Positions 29,830 through 39,820 of a stretch of 64,000 bases of DNA are shown one piece after another (positions within the stretch are counted from its first letter, which is position 1; the number at the start of each line of letters is the position of its first letter). The stretch spans positions 25,774 to 89,773 of the forward strand of contig NZ_QDIE01000005.1 in assembly GCF_003957255.1 (NCBI RefSeq), read 5' to 3'. The stretch is from Actinotignum sanguinis (GTDB taxonomy: Bacteria; Actinomycetota; Actinomycetes; Actinomycetales; Actinomycetaceae). The notes beneath the pieces were generated by a model. The model saw only the letters and a list, made by a program, of their open reading frames with translations. It searched no databases and was not told where the DNA came from. The position numbers and the translations under genes are program-made.

Positions 29830-31281
29830 CTAGTTCTCGAGCAGGCGGTGGACTCCGCCCAGGGGGAGATCGATCCAGTCCGGGCGCTGATTGACCTCGT
29901 ACACAACTTCGTAAAGTGCCTTGTCCAGGAGGAGGGCGCGCAGCAGGGGCCGGTGCGCGGCGGGAATCGCGCCGTAGCCGGATAGGAAAGCAACTTCCGC
30001 GGCGCGGGTCCACGCGCGCATGCGGGAGGCGGGCTGGCCATCGCGTTCGCCCTGGCCACCGGCGTAATCGAAGGAACGCAGCATGCCGGCCACATCGCGC
30101 AGGGCGAGGTCGGGGGCCACGCGCTCGGGGAGTGGGCGCAGGGGCTCACCTTCAAAATCGAGGGCCACCCAGCCACGCCCCGGCACATCCACAACCTGCC
30201 CGAGGTGGTAATCCCCGTGGATGCGCTGGAGCGCCGGCCAGGCGGTGGCCGCGGCGGCGGCAAAAACCTCGGTGATGCGCGCACGGCTGGCTGCTAGCTC
30301 GGGGATAGCCGTAAGGGCGGCGCGAGCTCGTGCATGCCAGCTGGCCAGCTGCGCTTCGCGCAGCTGCGGCGTCGCCGCGGTGGTACCCAGGCGGGTGGCG
30401 AGTGCGGTGTGGAAAGCGCGGGTGAGGGAGCCGAGTTCGCGGATGCGTTCGGAAAAATCGCCCAGCAGCGCGCGGGAAGTATTCAGAACAGGGCTGTTCG
30501 GGGCGGGGAAAGAGCTCGTGACGACGCGCCAGGCGTCGTGGGCGCCGGTGAGGAACTCCTGCGCCACCAGCACATCGCTGCCCGCTGCGGCCGGGCCACC
30601 CACGAGCGCTGCCGAGCCCCACTGCGCGGGAACCGTGCCGGTATCCGAAAGCGCGGCCTGCAGCTCCACGTCCGGGTTCGCGCCCGGGCTCAGCACCCGA
30701 AAGAGCTTGATAATGAGGGGCACGGTGCTGGTCTGATAGATGATTGAGCTATTGGATTGTTCGCCGCTCAGCGGCCGGGCAGCGCGGTAGCTCCCCGGGA
30801 AGCCGGCCGGGCGCGTGACCAGGTCAAGGGTGCTGTTGGCGGGCTGGCTAGGTGTCGTGCTGAGCGCCGGGGAATGCAGGAGGGGCTCGCTGCCCGGCTG
30901 GCCGGTGGCGGCCTCGAAGAGGAAACGCTGGCCGGCAGGATGCGTGGTCGCGTCGAAAATAAGGTGGCCGTGGGCGCGGGCAATCGGGGTGGCGGGAGGG
31001 GCCGGCTCGATTGGCTCAGCCGGCGCGACCGGCGCGACCGCCGTGACTGGCGCGGCGTCGTCGTGCAGCGTGGACCCGGTAGCGGGGGCGAGGAGCAGCG
31101 GGACGTTGTAGAGCGTAGACCCGGCGTCAATAATGAGCCAGGTGAGGGTGAAGGGCTCTGCGCCGCACGCGAAGTCAGCGCGGGCCCGCAGGTAGAGCGG
31201 ATGGGCTTCGCCCCGGTACCAGCGCCGGGCGTGCATCCACGCCTCGAGTTCCGGAATCCGCTCGCCGATGTCCCAACTCAC
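29830..31281 (-). CDS. mak: Maltokinase (Mak/Pep2)
   Basis: Phosphorylates maltose at C1 with ATP, producing maltose-1-phosphate for GlgE. The 483-residue protein has an N-terminal cap (ELEAWMHARRWYRGEAHPLYL) and an aminoglycoside-phosphotransferase-like kinase domain: IHGDYHLGQVVD with the catalytic Asp near residue 355 and VALDFEGEP with the metal-binding Asp near residue 374. A low-complexity Pro/Ala/Thr segment near residues 75-110 is unusual. The start overlaps the end of treS by ATGA, so the two are coupled. Confidence 0.92.
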   Translation of the reverse strand: MSWDIGERIPELEAWMHARRWYRGEAHPLYLRARADFACGAEPFTLTWLIIDAGSTLYNVPLLLAPATGSTLHDDAAPVTAVAPVAPAEPIEPAPPATPIARAHGHLIFDATTHPAGQRFLFEAATGQPGSEPLLHSPALSTTPSQPANSTLDLVTRPAGFPGSYRAARPLSGEQSNSSIIYQTSTVPLIIKLFRVLSPGANPDVELQAALSDTGTVPAQWGSAALVGGPAAAGSDVLVAQEFLTGAHDAWRVVTSSFPAPNSPVLNTSRALLGDFSERIRELGSLTRAFHTALATRLGTTAATPQLREAQLASWHARARAALTAIPELAASRARITEVFAAAAATAWPALQRIHGDYHLGQVVDVPGRGWVALDFEGEPLRPLPERVAPDLALRDVAGMLRSFDYAGGQGERDGQPASRMRAWTRAAEVAFLSGYGAIPAAHRPLLRALLLDKALYEVVYEVNQRPDWIDLPLGGVHRLLEN

Positions 31282-33148
31282 GCTGCGCTCCCTTCTTCAT
31301 GATCTGCGGTGTTCGCCGCGGTGGGCTTTTGCGCGGGTGCCGCGGCGGCCGGCGGCGCCGGGCGGGAGAGCGCCGTGAAGTCCACCTGTTCTCCGATTTC
31401 TGCGGCGCGGGCACCTTCCACCGGGCCCGGTTCCGCCTGCCCGGGCGCATCTAGTTTGAGCCAGAAGAAATCGCGGCTGCCCAGCGTGACATCGTAACCG
31501 CCAGCGGCACCGACGGCCGGGAAACCTGCCCCGCCAAACACATCCGTGGCCAGCCACCCGGCATAGTCGGGCAGCTCGATGCGCCCGGCGCGCGGGGTAT
31601 TGGCCAGGTTCATGATGCAGAGGAGGGTCTCCTCTGGGCAGGAGCGGGTGAAAGCGAGGATCGCGTCATTATTCGATTCGCGCAGCACAAAATCACCCGA
31701 GCCCATGGCCGGGTGGCCGCGCCGCACCTCCAGAATCCCGTGAATCCAGTGGAGCAGCGACGCGGCTGCGCGAGCTGCGATTCCACGTTGACCGCCTGGT
31801 AGTTATAGGACAGCGAGGTAATAGCCGGCAGGTAGAGCTGGCCCGGATCCGCGGTGGAAAAACCGGCATTGCGATCCGGACTCCACTGCATCGGGGTGCG
31901 CACGCCGTCGCGATCCGGCAACCAAATATTGTCGCCCATCCCGATTTCGTCGCCGTAGTAGAGGTAGGGCGAACCGGGCAGGGAAAGCAGCAGCGCGTGC
32001 GCCAGCTCGATCTCCGCCCGGGAATTCCCCAGTAGCGGGGCGAGGCGGCGGCGGATCCCCACATTAGCTCGCATGCGCGGATCGTCGGCATACCAGCCGT
32101 ACATGAGGGCGCGTTCTTCCGTGCTCACCATTTCCAGGGTGAGTTCATCGTGATTGCGCAGGAAGGTACCCCACTGGGCCCCGGCCGGAATCGCGGGGGT
32201 GCGCTCCAGAATCTCCCGGATCGCGGTGGCACGCTGGTCGCGCAAAGCGTAATAAATACGCGGCATCACGGGGAAGTGGAAGCACATATGGCATTCGGGC
32301 GCCTGCGCTGTTCCGAAATATTCGACGACGTCTTCCGGCCACTGATTCGCTTCGGCCAGCAAAAGCGTGCCGGGAAATTCCTCATCGAGGACCCGGCGCA
32401 CCTTCGCGATAAACGCGTGTGTTTCCGGGAGGTTTTCGCAATTCGTGCCTTCCCGCTCGTAGAGGTAGGGGATGGCATCCAGGCGCAGTCCGTCCACCCC
32501 TAGCCCGCACCAGAAGCGGAAAATATTGAGGACCGCTTCGTGCACCTTGGGATTATCGAAATTCAGATCCGGTTGGTGGGAGAAGAAACGATGCCAGAAA
32601 TACTGTTTGCGCACCGGATCGAAAGTCCAATTGGAGACCTCGGTGTCCACGAAAATAATGCGGGCATCTTCGTATTTTTTATCGGTGTCCGACCACACGT
32701 AGAAATCCCCGTAGGGCCCTTCCGGATTAGCGCGGGAAGATTGGAACCACGGGTGATCCGCGGAGGTGTGGTTGATAACGATATCGATGATGACGCGGAT
32801 ACCGCGCCGGTGGGCCTGATCAACTAGCTCCCGAAAATCATCCATCGTGCCGTAGCGGGGATCCACGGCGGTGTAATCGGCGACGTCGTACCCGCCGTCC
32901 CGCCCCGGGGAAGGGTAGAACGGCGGGATCCAGATGCAGTCGATCCCCAGCCACTGGATGTAATCGAGATGCGCGATCAGGCCGCGGAGATCACCAACGC
33001 CGTCGGCATCGGTATCTCCAAAAGCCTTGAGCAGCACCTCGTAGAACACCGCGTGGCGATACCACTCCGGATCATCGATTAGCCCGGGGTGTTCGGACTG
33101 GGTGATGCGGGGCCCGGAAGTGGCAGCGTTGAGGGAAGGAAGGGACAT
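31278..33148 (-). pseudogene. treS: Trehalose synthase TreS, frameshifted
   Basis: TreS interconverts maltose and trehalose. The first part reads from 33148 ([28 protein letters not shown], nucleophile region [42 protein letters not shown]) to [10 protein letters not shown] near 31770. There the frame is lost; the protein continues in the -1 frame as [22 protein letters not shown] down to 31278. A single missing base at about 31758-31770, in a GC-rich GCCGCG context, explains the change; restored length would be about 623 residues, normal for TreS. The truncated frame stops at 31610. It may be a real mutation or a sequencing error. Confidence 0.85.
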
Positions 33149-33152
33149 AGGA

Positions 33153-35537
33153 TCAGAGGGCCTTCACGGAGAGAATATGCGCCGGGGTGGTGAAGGGGTT
33201 GAGCCGCACGAAGGGCCGGTTATTCCACTGGAAATGCCCGCCGCCCAGCTCATCCACCACCTCGATATGCTCGGGCGCCTCGCCGCGCGGCAGACCGCTG
33301 GCATCGAAAGCACCGAAAGCGGACATATCCAGGGAGATCTCCGCCTCCTGGGTGGTATGCGGATCGAGGTTGAGCACCACAATCACGCGGTCCGCGGTTC
33401 CCGACGGAGTTTCCTCCGGGCGCGCCACCTTCGTGAAGCACAGAATATTCGGATTCGACGTGGGGTTAATGGTGATCCCGCGCAGGCGCTGGAGGGCCAC
33501 GTGCTCCTTGCGGATCTCGTTGAGGCGGGTGAGAAGCCCCTGGATACCGTAGGGATCGCGGGTGTAATCCCGCGGGCGGTATTCGTATTTCTCGTTGTTA
33601 TTCATTTCTTCGAAGCTGCCGCGCGGCTCCGATTCCACGAATTCATAACCGGAGTAAATCCCGTAGGAGGGCGCTCCCATCGCCGCCAAAATCGCGCGGA
33701 TCTTCCAGCCGTTCGGGCCGGATTGTTGGAGATAGGGGGTGAGGATATCGTGCGTCGTCGGCCAGAAAGTGGGGCGCAACATCGCATCCGATTCCCGGCC
33801 GACCTCCCACAGGTAGTCCTCAATTTCCTTCTTTTCGTTACGCCACGCGAAGTAGCAGTAGGACTGGTGGAATCCTACCGCGCCCAGGCCCCGCATCATC
33901 GGCGGGGCGGTGAAAGCCTCGGCCAGGAAAATAACCTCCGGGTGGGTGTGGCGGAATTCGGCCAGCAGCCGCTGCCAGAAACTCACCGGCTTGGTATGCG
34001 GGTTATCCACGCGGAAAAGCGTGACCCCGTGCGAAACCCAGGTTTCCAGCACGCCCTTGACAGCCTGGTAGATACCTTCCGGATCGTCATCGAAATTGAG
34101 CGGGTAGATATCCTGGTACTTCTTCGGGGGATTTTCCGCGAAAGCGATGGTGCCGTCCGGGCGGTGCAGGAACCATTCGGGGTGTTCGTGCAGCCACGGG
34201 TGATCCGGGGAGCATTGCAGTGCAATATCGAGGGCGACCTCCATGCCCAGATCCCGGGCGGTGGCCACGAAGGCATCGAAATCCTCGAACGTGCCCAGAT
34301 CCGGGTGGATGGCATCATGCCCGCCCGCTTCGCTGCCAATCGCGTAGGGCGAGCCGGGTTCACCGGGCTGGGCAATCAGCGAATTATTCTTCCCCTTGCG
34401 ATCAGTCAGGCCAATCGGGCTAATCGGAGTAAGGTACACCACGTCGAAGCCCATGGAGGCAATGCGGGGCAGATCTTCCGCCGCGGTGCGCAGGGTCCCG
34501 GAATGCCAGGTGCCTTCGTCGTCGCGCCAGGCTCCCACCGAGCGCGGGAACATTTCGTACCAGGCGCCGTGCAGGGCCAGTTCGCGGTCCACGGCGAGGG
34601 GGAAGCGCGCCGATTCGCTCACGAAATCGCGCACCGGATACCTGTGGATAATATCTTCGACGACGTCGGACGTCACGGCCGCGAAACGTACCGAAGCCGG
34701 GATGGACTTTTTTCGAACGACGTCGATAGCGTCATTAATCGCCGGCCGGTCCTTTGAACCGCGCGGCAGCAACTTCGCCACCCTCTTGAGCAGCTGCTCG
34801 GCTTCGAGGAACACCAGGTCAATATCCTGGCCGACCGGGAGCTTCGCTTCGGCGGTATGCCGCCAGGTGGCCAGCGGATCCGACCACGAGCGCACAAAGA
34901 AAGCCCAATCGCCTGGCTCGGTGGGGGTGAGCCAGCCTTCGTAACGGCCCAGGCCCGGGCGTACCAAGACCATGGGAGCGCTCTGAACTTCGCGACCCTG
35001 CGGATCAACGAGGACGGCTTCACAGCCGAAAAGATCGTGCCCTTCGCGCCAGACGGTGGCCTGCACGGGGAAAGCTTCATTCACGGTGCCCTTAGCGGCC
35101 AGCGAGCCGTTTTGCACGCAGGGTGTCACATCCATAATCGGGATGCGGGCGATATTGGCCCGCGGGGCGGGGGCCGGGGCCACAGGTGCCTGCGGGAAAG
35201 CCGGCGGGTACCCTTCGGCGTTTGCACGGCCGTGCGTGGTAGGGGAGGCTGGGGGCGTAGCGGTGGTTTGTGCCGCGGGGGCTTTTGCGGAGGTCTTCGC
35301 GGAGGTCTTCGCGCTTTTTGCCGATCCGGAGGCCTTTGTGGACTTTGCCGCGGTGGTGCTCTTCGTTGAGCGCCGGGTGGCCGCGGGTTTCTTCGGGGAC
35401 GCTGCCTTTGCCGTTGCTGGCTTCTTCGCGGTGGCGGACTCCGCGGCGGCTGGCTTCGGGGCCGCGGGCGTGGTTGCCGGCTTCTTTTCGGGCGTGGATG
35501 CCGAATTCTTCGCGGGCGTCGTCGGTTCAATGGACAT
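33153..35537 (-). CDS. glgE: Alpha-1,4-glucan:maltose-1-phosphate maltosyltransferase GlgE
   Basis: Transfers maltose from alpha-maltose-1-phosphate to the non-reducing end of alpha-glucan. The 794-residue protein contains the GlgE-specific stretch [20 protein letters not shown], the nucleophile region [16 protein letters not shown] and the acid/base region [13 protein letters not shown], followed by the C-terminal beta domain. The N-terminal 110 or so residues are a Lys/Ala/Pro/Thr-rich histone H1-like tail before the conserved start [15 protein letters not shown]; this makes it about 120 residues longer than usual GlgE. First gene of the glgE-treS-mak run, 4 bp before treS. Confidence 0.94.
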   Translation of the reverse strand: MSIEPTTPAKNSASTPEKKPATTPAAPKPAAAESATAKKPATAKAASPKKPAATRRSTKSTTAAKSTKASGSAKSAKTSAKTSAKAPAAQTTATPPASPTTHGRANAEGYPPAFPQAPVAPAPAPRANIARIPIMDVTPCVQNGSLAAKGTVNEAFPVQATVWREGHDLFGCEAVLVDPQGREVQSAPMVLVRPGLGRYEGWLTPTEPGDWAFFVRSWSDPLATWRHTAEAKLPVGQDIDLVFLEAEQLLKRVAKLLPRGSKDRPAINDAIDVVRKKSIPASVRFAAVTSDVVEDIIHRYPVRDFVSESARFPLAVDRELALHGAWYEMFPRSVGAWRDDEGTWHSGTLRTAAEDLPRIASMGFDVVYLTPISPIGLTDRKGKNNSLIAQPGEPGSPYAIGSEAGGHDAIHPDLGTFEDFDAFVATARDLGMEVALDIALQCSPDHPWLHEHPEWFLHRPDGTIAFAENPPKKYQDIYPLNFDDDPEGIYQAVKGVLETWVSHGVTLFRVDNPHTKPVSFWQRLLAEFRHTHPEVIFLAEAFTAPPMMRGLGAVGFHQSYCYFAWRNEKKEIEDYLWEVGRESDAMLRPTFWPTTHDILTPYLQQSGPNGWKIRAILAAMGAPSYGIYSGYEFVESEPRGSFEEMNNNEKYEYRPRDYTRDPYGIQGLLTRLNEIRKEHVALQRLRGITINPTSNPNILCFTKVARPEETPSGTADRVIVVLNLDPHTTQEAEISLDMSAFGAFDASGLPRGEAPEHIEVVDELGGGHFQWNNRPFVRLNPFTTPAHILSVKAL

Positions 35538-35762
35538 GGCTTATCTCCTCGTATCCTCGGGCGACATATGGCGGGAGTGCGTGCAAGCGGCAGCAACCCC
35601 ACGGCTCGAGCGGCGACGCACGAGCCGATGATGCGTCTGTGTAAGGATGCTCACAAGCCCAATCCTATTAGGTTTCCGGGCTTCTGGCACACCGGCCCGC
35701 GGGGGTGGACGCACGGCGGGTTGGCTGCGTCGTCGTATGTGTGAGCTTCGGTCCGGCGCCGC
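35538..35762. other. Upstream region of glgE
   Basis: About 225 bases containing the glgE ribosome-binding site (GGAGATAAGCC on the minus strand) and presumably its promoter, which I cannot place. No gene is seen. The repeat island starts at its right end. Confidence 0.35.
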
Positions 35763-35844
35763 GGGAGGCACTATGTGTTTTTCGGGCTGTACTGCATTTG
35801 TTGTACATGCGAAGTACACCTCGGGAAAAGTACTCCTGTCCCCC
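35763..35844. repeat. Module A hairpin, copy 3
   Basis: Hairpin with the conserved right arm TGCGAAGTACACCTCGGGAAAA and the left arm TTTTTCGGGCTGTAC around GCATTTGTTGTACA. The outer arms GGGAGG and TCCTGTCCCC differ from the other copies. It opens the repeat island between glgE and trpS. Confidence 0.75.
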
Positions 35845-35877
35845 GGTCCTCTCCTGTCCCCAGTCTGCGGATCGCCT

Positions 35878-35920
35878 CAAAAGTGCACATCCTGAACCGT
35901 TGGGGTCGCGTAGTGCACGC
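35878..35920 (+). repeat. Module E-like pair of AGTGCAC sites
   Basis: AGTGCAC occurs at 35882-35888 and 35912-35918, exactly 30 bp apart, with flanks CTCAAAAGTGCACATCCTG and CGCGTAGTGCACGCCTC. The first flank resembles the site CTCAAAGTGCAAATCCTG at 63.77 kb. No inverted closing copy is seen here. Confidence 0.5.
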
Positions 35921-35938
35921 CTCTTGTGGCCGGCGTAC

Positions 35939-36016
35939 TGGTACTGGAGAACACCGGGCCTAACAGAGTGGTACTGCCCGGCAGAAAACCGGGTGCTGGC
36001 TGTAGCTCCAGTACCA
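35939..36016 (+). repeat. Module B element, copy 1
   Basis: A 78-bp element. TGGTACTGGAG at 35939-35949, a direct partial copy TGGTACTGCCC at 35969 (step 30), and the inverted copy CTCCAGTACCA at 36006-36016. An internal hairpin has stem CCCGG/CCGGG around CAGAAAA. A second copy of exactly the same length lies at 62951-63028. Confidence 0.8.
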
Positions 36017-36064
36017 CTTTGCGAGCCGGCGGAATACTGGTCGGTCAGTTCCGTCGTTGGGTTC

Positions 36065-36216
36065 GCAGAAAGCAACGTCCTGGCGTGGAGGCCTACAAAA
36101 TGTAACCTCCCGACATGACGTGCCTGCAAAAAGCAACGTCCTGGCGACTACGCTCACAAAATGCAACCACAGCTCACGAAATTGGTTTCTTAATGTAGTT
36201 GGTGTTGCTTTTTGTG
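36065..36216 (+). repeat. Module C array, copy 2 (four direct sites plus inverted end)
   Basis: A 152-bp array. Sites start at 36065 (GCAGAAAGCAACG), 36095 (ACAAAATGTAACC), 36126 (GCAAAAAGCAACG) and 36156 (ACAAAATGCAACC), steps 30, 31, 30. The inverted GTTGCTTTTTGTG is at 36204-36216, again 61 bp from the start of the last direct site to the end. TTAATGTAGTTG precedes it. The spacers contain weaker palindromes such as GGC/GCC and GCG/CGC. Confidence 0.85.
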
Positions 36217-36289
36217 TTAGGAGGTAGCCGTCGAGTGCTGGGAAGCGTTCCGCGACCAGGCTAGCCCGCGCACCTTTCCGGCCCGCGCG

Positions 36290-37390
36290 CTAATACACCA
36301 TCTGGAGTGCTTCACGCACCTCCGCGAGCGTCTTATTGGCGCGCTCGTTGGCAATTTCAATGCCCCGGCGCACAATCCCATCCACGTAGCCGGGATCCTT
36401 GGCCAGCTCGGCGCGCTTGGCCCGGATAGGCGCAAACATCTCATTAATCGCTTCGGTGACGATCTTCTTGAGCGTACCGGCCCCGCCGTCGCCAATTTCT
36501 TCCGCGATCTCCACCGCGGGCCGCCCCTGCGCCAGCGAAGCCAGGAGCAGCAAATTTGCCACTTCGGGGCGGTTGTCCGGATCGTAGGTAATATGCCGAT
36601 CCGAATCCGTGACCGCTTTTTTGATGCGCTTGGCGGTTTCATCCGCGCTCATACCGATTTCGATGGTGTTGCCGCGCGATTTGCTCATCTTGGCGCCATC
36701 CAAGCCCAAAATAGAGGTGCCCTCAGAAAGCAGGGCCTGCGGGCGCGGGAACACCGGGGTTTCACGCCCGGCCGGGCGGCCGTAGCGCGCCTCGAAACGA
36801 TCAGCGATGACGCGTGCTTGTTCGAGGTGGGGGAGCTGATCCTTGCCCACCGGCACCAAATTAGCTTTGCAGAAAAGGATATCCGCGGCCTGGTGAACCG
36901 GGTAGGTGAGCAGCAGCCCGGAAAGGGGCCGCCCGCCCGTTGCCTCGTGTTCCGCCTTGACGGTGGGATTGCGGCGCAGCTCGGCGTCGGTCACCAAAGA
37001 AAGGAAGGGGAGCATGAGTTCGTTGAGGCCCGGAATAGCCGAATGTGGGAAAATAACCGCGGCATCCGGGTCGATACCCACCGCGAGGTAATCGGTGGCC
37101 AGGGAACGCACCCGTTCCCGGATAGGCCCGGTGCCATCCCGATCCGTAATGACCTGAAAATCGGCGATAACCAGCCAGGTTTCCACGCCTTTGCGCTGCA
37201 ATTCCACCCGGTTGCGCAGGGAACCGAAGTAGTGCCCCAGGTGGAGATTCCCGGTGGGGCGATCCCCGGTGAGAACCCGGAATTCCTCCGGAGAAGTGTT
37301 GATCTTCTCTTTGATTTTCTCACTCAGGCGCTGCGCATGCGCCAGGGACGCGGCGGACGTGGACCGTTCGAGGGATTCCTCGACACTCAT
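36290..37390 (-). CDS. trpS: Tryptophanyl-tRNA synthetase
   Basis: Class I aminoacyl-tRNA synthetase charging tRNA-Trp. The 366 residues include an N-terminal extension of about 35 residues, the HIGH-type motif TGNLHLGHYFGSL, the tryptophan-pocket segment GRPLSGLLLTYPVHQAADIL and the KMSKS loop DGAKMSKSRGN near residue 230. It is the only trpS visible in the window. It lies between the repeat island and glgX, with about 90 bp of promoter region upstream holding TACAAT at about 37459-37464 on the minus strand. Confidence 0.95.
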   Translation of the reverse strand: MSVEESLERSTSAASLAHAQRLSEKIKEKINTSPEEFRVLTGDRPTGNLHLGHYFGSLRNRVELQRKGVETWLVIADFQVITDRDGTGPIRERVRSLATDYLAVGIDPDAAVIFPHSAIPGLNELMLPFLSLVTDAELRRNPTVKAEHEATGGRPLSGLLLTYPVHQAADILFCKANLVPVGKDQLPHLEQARVIADRFEARYGRPAGRETPVFPRPQALLSEGTSILGLDGAKMSKSRGNTIEIGMSADETAKRIKKAVTDSDRHITYDPDNRPEVANLLLLASLAQGRPAVEIAEEIGDGGAGTLKKIVTEAINEMFAPIRAKRAELAKDPGYVDGIVRRGIEIANERANKTLAEVREALQMVY

Positions 37391-37479
37391 ACCTTGCTCC
37401 TTCAGTCATACACCCAGGTCATACCCCCGAATTCCCCGGGAGCACGCTCTGCTTGTCTATTGTAGGCGCCGCTCGCCCG

Positions 37480-39714
37480 CTACCGCTCCGGATTGGCGAA
37501 GTACAGCTGCATCGTCAGCGGCTCCACCCGGGTGGAGGCCCCGGGCTGGTAGATACGCTCCGAAGACCGCGGGGTGGGCCAGGAAGAATCCCAGGCCAGC
37601 GCGAAGGGATTACCGCGCCCCTGCGGGAACCGGATAGGAACGTGGTGATTTGAGCCGTTGATGACCACGAGCGCATCGGCGTCGCGCTCAGAACCGGAAC
37701 GCAGCATTTGCAGCAACCGATTCGAAGGATCGAACCACCGGTGCTCGGGCATCGGTTCGCCGGTATCAGCAAACCACTGCAGATCGGGAATGTGGTCGCG
37801 CCCGGAGGGCGATTCGGTGTAGAACATGCTCGGGCGCAAGACCCGGTGTTCGGAACGCAGCCGGAAGAGGTACGCCACGGTTGCCTGCAGCTCGCGCTGC
37901 CATTCCTCGCGGTCCCAATCCAGCCAGGACACGTGATTATCCTGGCAGTAGGCGTTGTTATTCCCGAATTTCGTATCGGCAAATTCGTCGCCGCCGTAGA
38001 GCATGGGTACCCCGGCGCTGAAAACTAGCGTGCCGATGAGGTTGCGCATGGTGCGGGTGCGTGCCTTGAGCACGCCCTCGGGAAGCGGGGAGGTATCGGT
38101 GCCTTCCCCTTCCACCCCGTGGTTCCACGAGCGGTTGTTGTCGGTGCCGTCCCGCCCGTTTTCTCCGTTGGCTTCGTTGTGCTTGGAATCGTAGGAGACC
38201 AGGTCGTAGAGGCTGAAACCATCGTGCGCGGTAATGAAATTGACGGAGGCAAGCGGCCCGCGCCCGGAGGGGGAACGCCCGTGCCCGAAAAGATCGGCGC
38301 TGCCGGCCAGGCGGGTCGCCACGTCGCGCAGGTCCCCGCCCAGGCCGCCGCCTGCAACCGCGCGCTGATCGGCCACCCAGAACTGCCGGATGGAATCGCG
38401 GTAGCGGTCATTCCAGTCCGCGGTGGGCGGCAAGAAATTACCGGTTTGCCAGCCGTTCGGCCCCAGATCCCACGGCTCGTTAATGAGCTTGACGTTGGAA
38501 AGAATAGGGTCGGTGGCCATCGCCAGGTAGAGGGGGTGGTTGGTATCGAAATGATCGCCGCGGCGTGCCAGGGTGGCGGCCAGGTCGAAACGGAATCCGT
38601 CCACGCCGATCTCGCTCACCCAGTAGCGCAGCGAATCGAGGGTGAGCTGGAGGACGGGCGTGCGCCGGAAATCCAGAGAATTCCCGGTGCCCGTGGTGTC
38701 ATAAAACTGGCCGGGCTGGTTGGGTACCTGCATGTAATAGGTGGTTTGCCCGAAGCCGCGTAGCGAGACGGTGGGTCCGTTGACCCCGCCTTCGCAAGTG
38801 TGGTTATAAACCACGTCGAGGATGACTTCCAGGCCGGCATCGTGGAGACGCGCTACCATATCGCGTACTTCTTGCAGCACGGCCAGGGGGCCAGCGGCTC
38901 GCGCGGTGGCGGTGGCCAGGCTCGGCTCGGGAGCGAAATAGGAGAGGGTGGAATACCCCCAATAGTTGGTGAGATCGCGTTCGGTGAGGAACGGTTCTGA
39001 CATTTTCGCGTGGATGGGCAGTAGCTCCACGGCTGTCACGCCCAGGGAACGCAAATAATCGGTGACAATCGGGTGCGCTAGGCCGGCGTAGGTCCCGCGT
39101 AATTCTTCGGGGAGGGCAGCTAGCTGCTGGGTCAGTCCGCGCACGTGCGTTTCGTAGATAACCGTGTGGGACCAGGGCGTATACGGGTGGCGGATATGCG
39201 TTTCCGTGGGTGCGGTCACGACGCCGCGGCACATGGCCTCCAGGGAATCGGTATCGTCACGCTGCGGCGGAACCGGGACGGGATCCAGAGCGTCATTCAA
39301 CTTGTGCCCGTACAATTCGGGTCCCAAGCGCGGGGTGCCGGTTATGGCCCGCGCGTAGGGATCAAGAAGGAATTGCGCGGGGTTAAAACGCATCCCGGTA
39401 TCGGGATTCCACGGGCCGTGTACCCGGTAGCCGTATTCTTGACCGGCACGCACCCCGGATACGTGCCCCACCCAGGTGGTGAAACTCGCGTCCCGATGCA
39501 GGGAATAGCGACGCTCGGTGATACCCGAGGCACTGCGATCAATAAGGCACAGGTCAACCGCGGTCGCGTGCGGAGCCAGGACGGCGAAATCCGCCCCGGT
39601 ATCGGTGAGGTGCGCCCCCAGACGCACGGGCCGCAACCGGACGGGCAGAGCACGCTCGGAGGCGCGCGCCACGTACCGGGATGCGGTCGGGGAAGTAGCC
39701 GGTAATGAAGTCAC
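37480..39714 (-). CDS. glgX: Glycogen debranching enzyme GlgX
   Basis: GH13 isoamylase-type enzyme that hydrolyses alpha-1,6 branches of limit dextrin. The CBM48 domain (LGAHLTDTGADFAVLAPHATAVDLCL) is followed by the catalytic barrel: DVVYNHTCEGG, DGFRFDLAATLARR with the nucleophile Asp, KLINEPWDLGPNGWQTGNF with the acid/base Glu and FITAHDGFSLYDLVSYDSKHNEANGE. The frame is open to 40014, but the first 100 codons are Arg/Ser/Pro-rich, unlike the family, and overlap nudC, so the GTG at 39714 is chosen; a later start is possible. About 744 residues. Confidence 0.88.
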   Translation of the reverse strand: MTSLPATSPTASRYVARASERALPVRLRPVRLGAHLTDTGADFAVLAPHATAVDLCLIDRSASGITERRYSLHRDASFTTWVGHVSGVRAGQEYGYRVHGPWNPDTGMRFNPAQFLLDPYARAITGTPRLGPELYGHKLNDALDPVPVPPQRDDTDSLEAMCRGVVTAPTETHIRHPYTPWSHTVIYETHVRGLTQQLAALPEELRGTYAGLAHPIVTDYLRSLGVTAVELLPIHAKMSEPFLTERDLTNYWGYSTLSYFAPEPSLATATARAAGPLAVLQEVRDMVARLHDAGLEVILDVVYNHTCEGGVNGPTVSLRGFGQTTYYMQVPNQPGQFYDTTGTGNSLDFRRTPVLQLTLDSLRYWVSEIGVDGFRFDLAATLARRGDHFDTNHPLYLAMATDPILSNVKLINEPWDLGPNGWQTGNFLPPTADWNDRYRDSIRQFWVADQRAVAGGGLGGDLRDVATRLAGSADLFGHGRSPSGRGPLASVNFITAHDGFSLYDLVSYDSKHNEANGENGRDGTDNNRSWNHGVEGEGTDTSPLPEGVLKARTRTMRNLIGTLVFSAGVPMLYGGDEFADTKFGNNNAYCQDNHVSWLDWDREEWQRELQATVAYLFRLRSEHRVLRPSMFYTESPSGRDHIPDLQWFADTGEPMPEHRWFDPSNRLLQMLRSGSERDADALVVINGSNHHVPIRFPQGRGNPFALAWDSSWPTPRSSERIYQPGASTRVEPLTMQLYFANPER

Positions 39715-39820
39715 CTTCGTATTGTCGCAAAATATCGGCGTTCGGCAAGAATCCAGAAGAGTGATATTAGAATTTTGGCGGAAGGGCGACCGGCACGCGG
39801 CCGGTTCCGGAAGGGGCACG

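Noticed and set aside
31610..33148. Programmed frameshift in treS
   Set aside because: There is no slippery heptamer or downstream stimulatory structure that I can see, and TreS is not known to be made this way; mutation or sequencing error is simpler.
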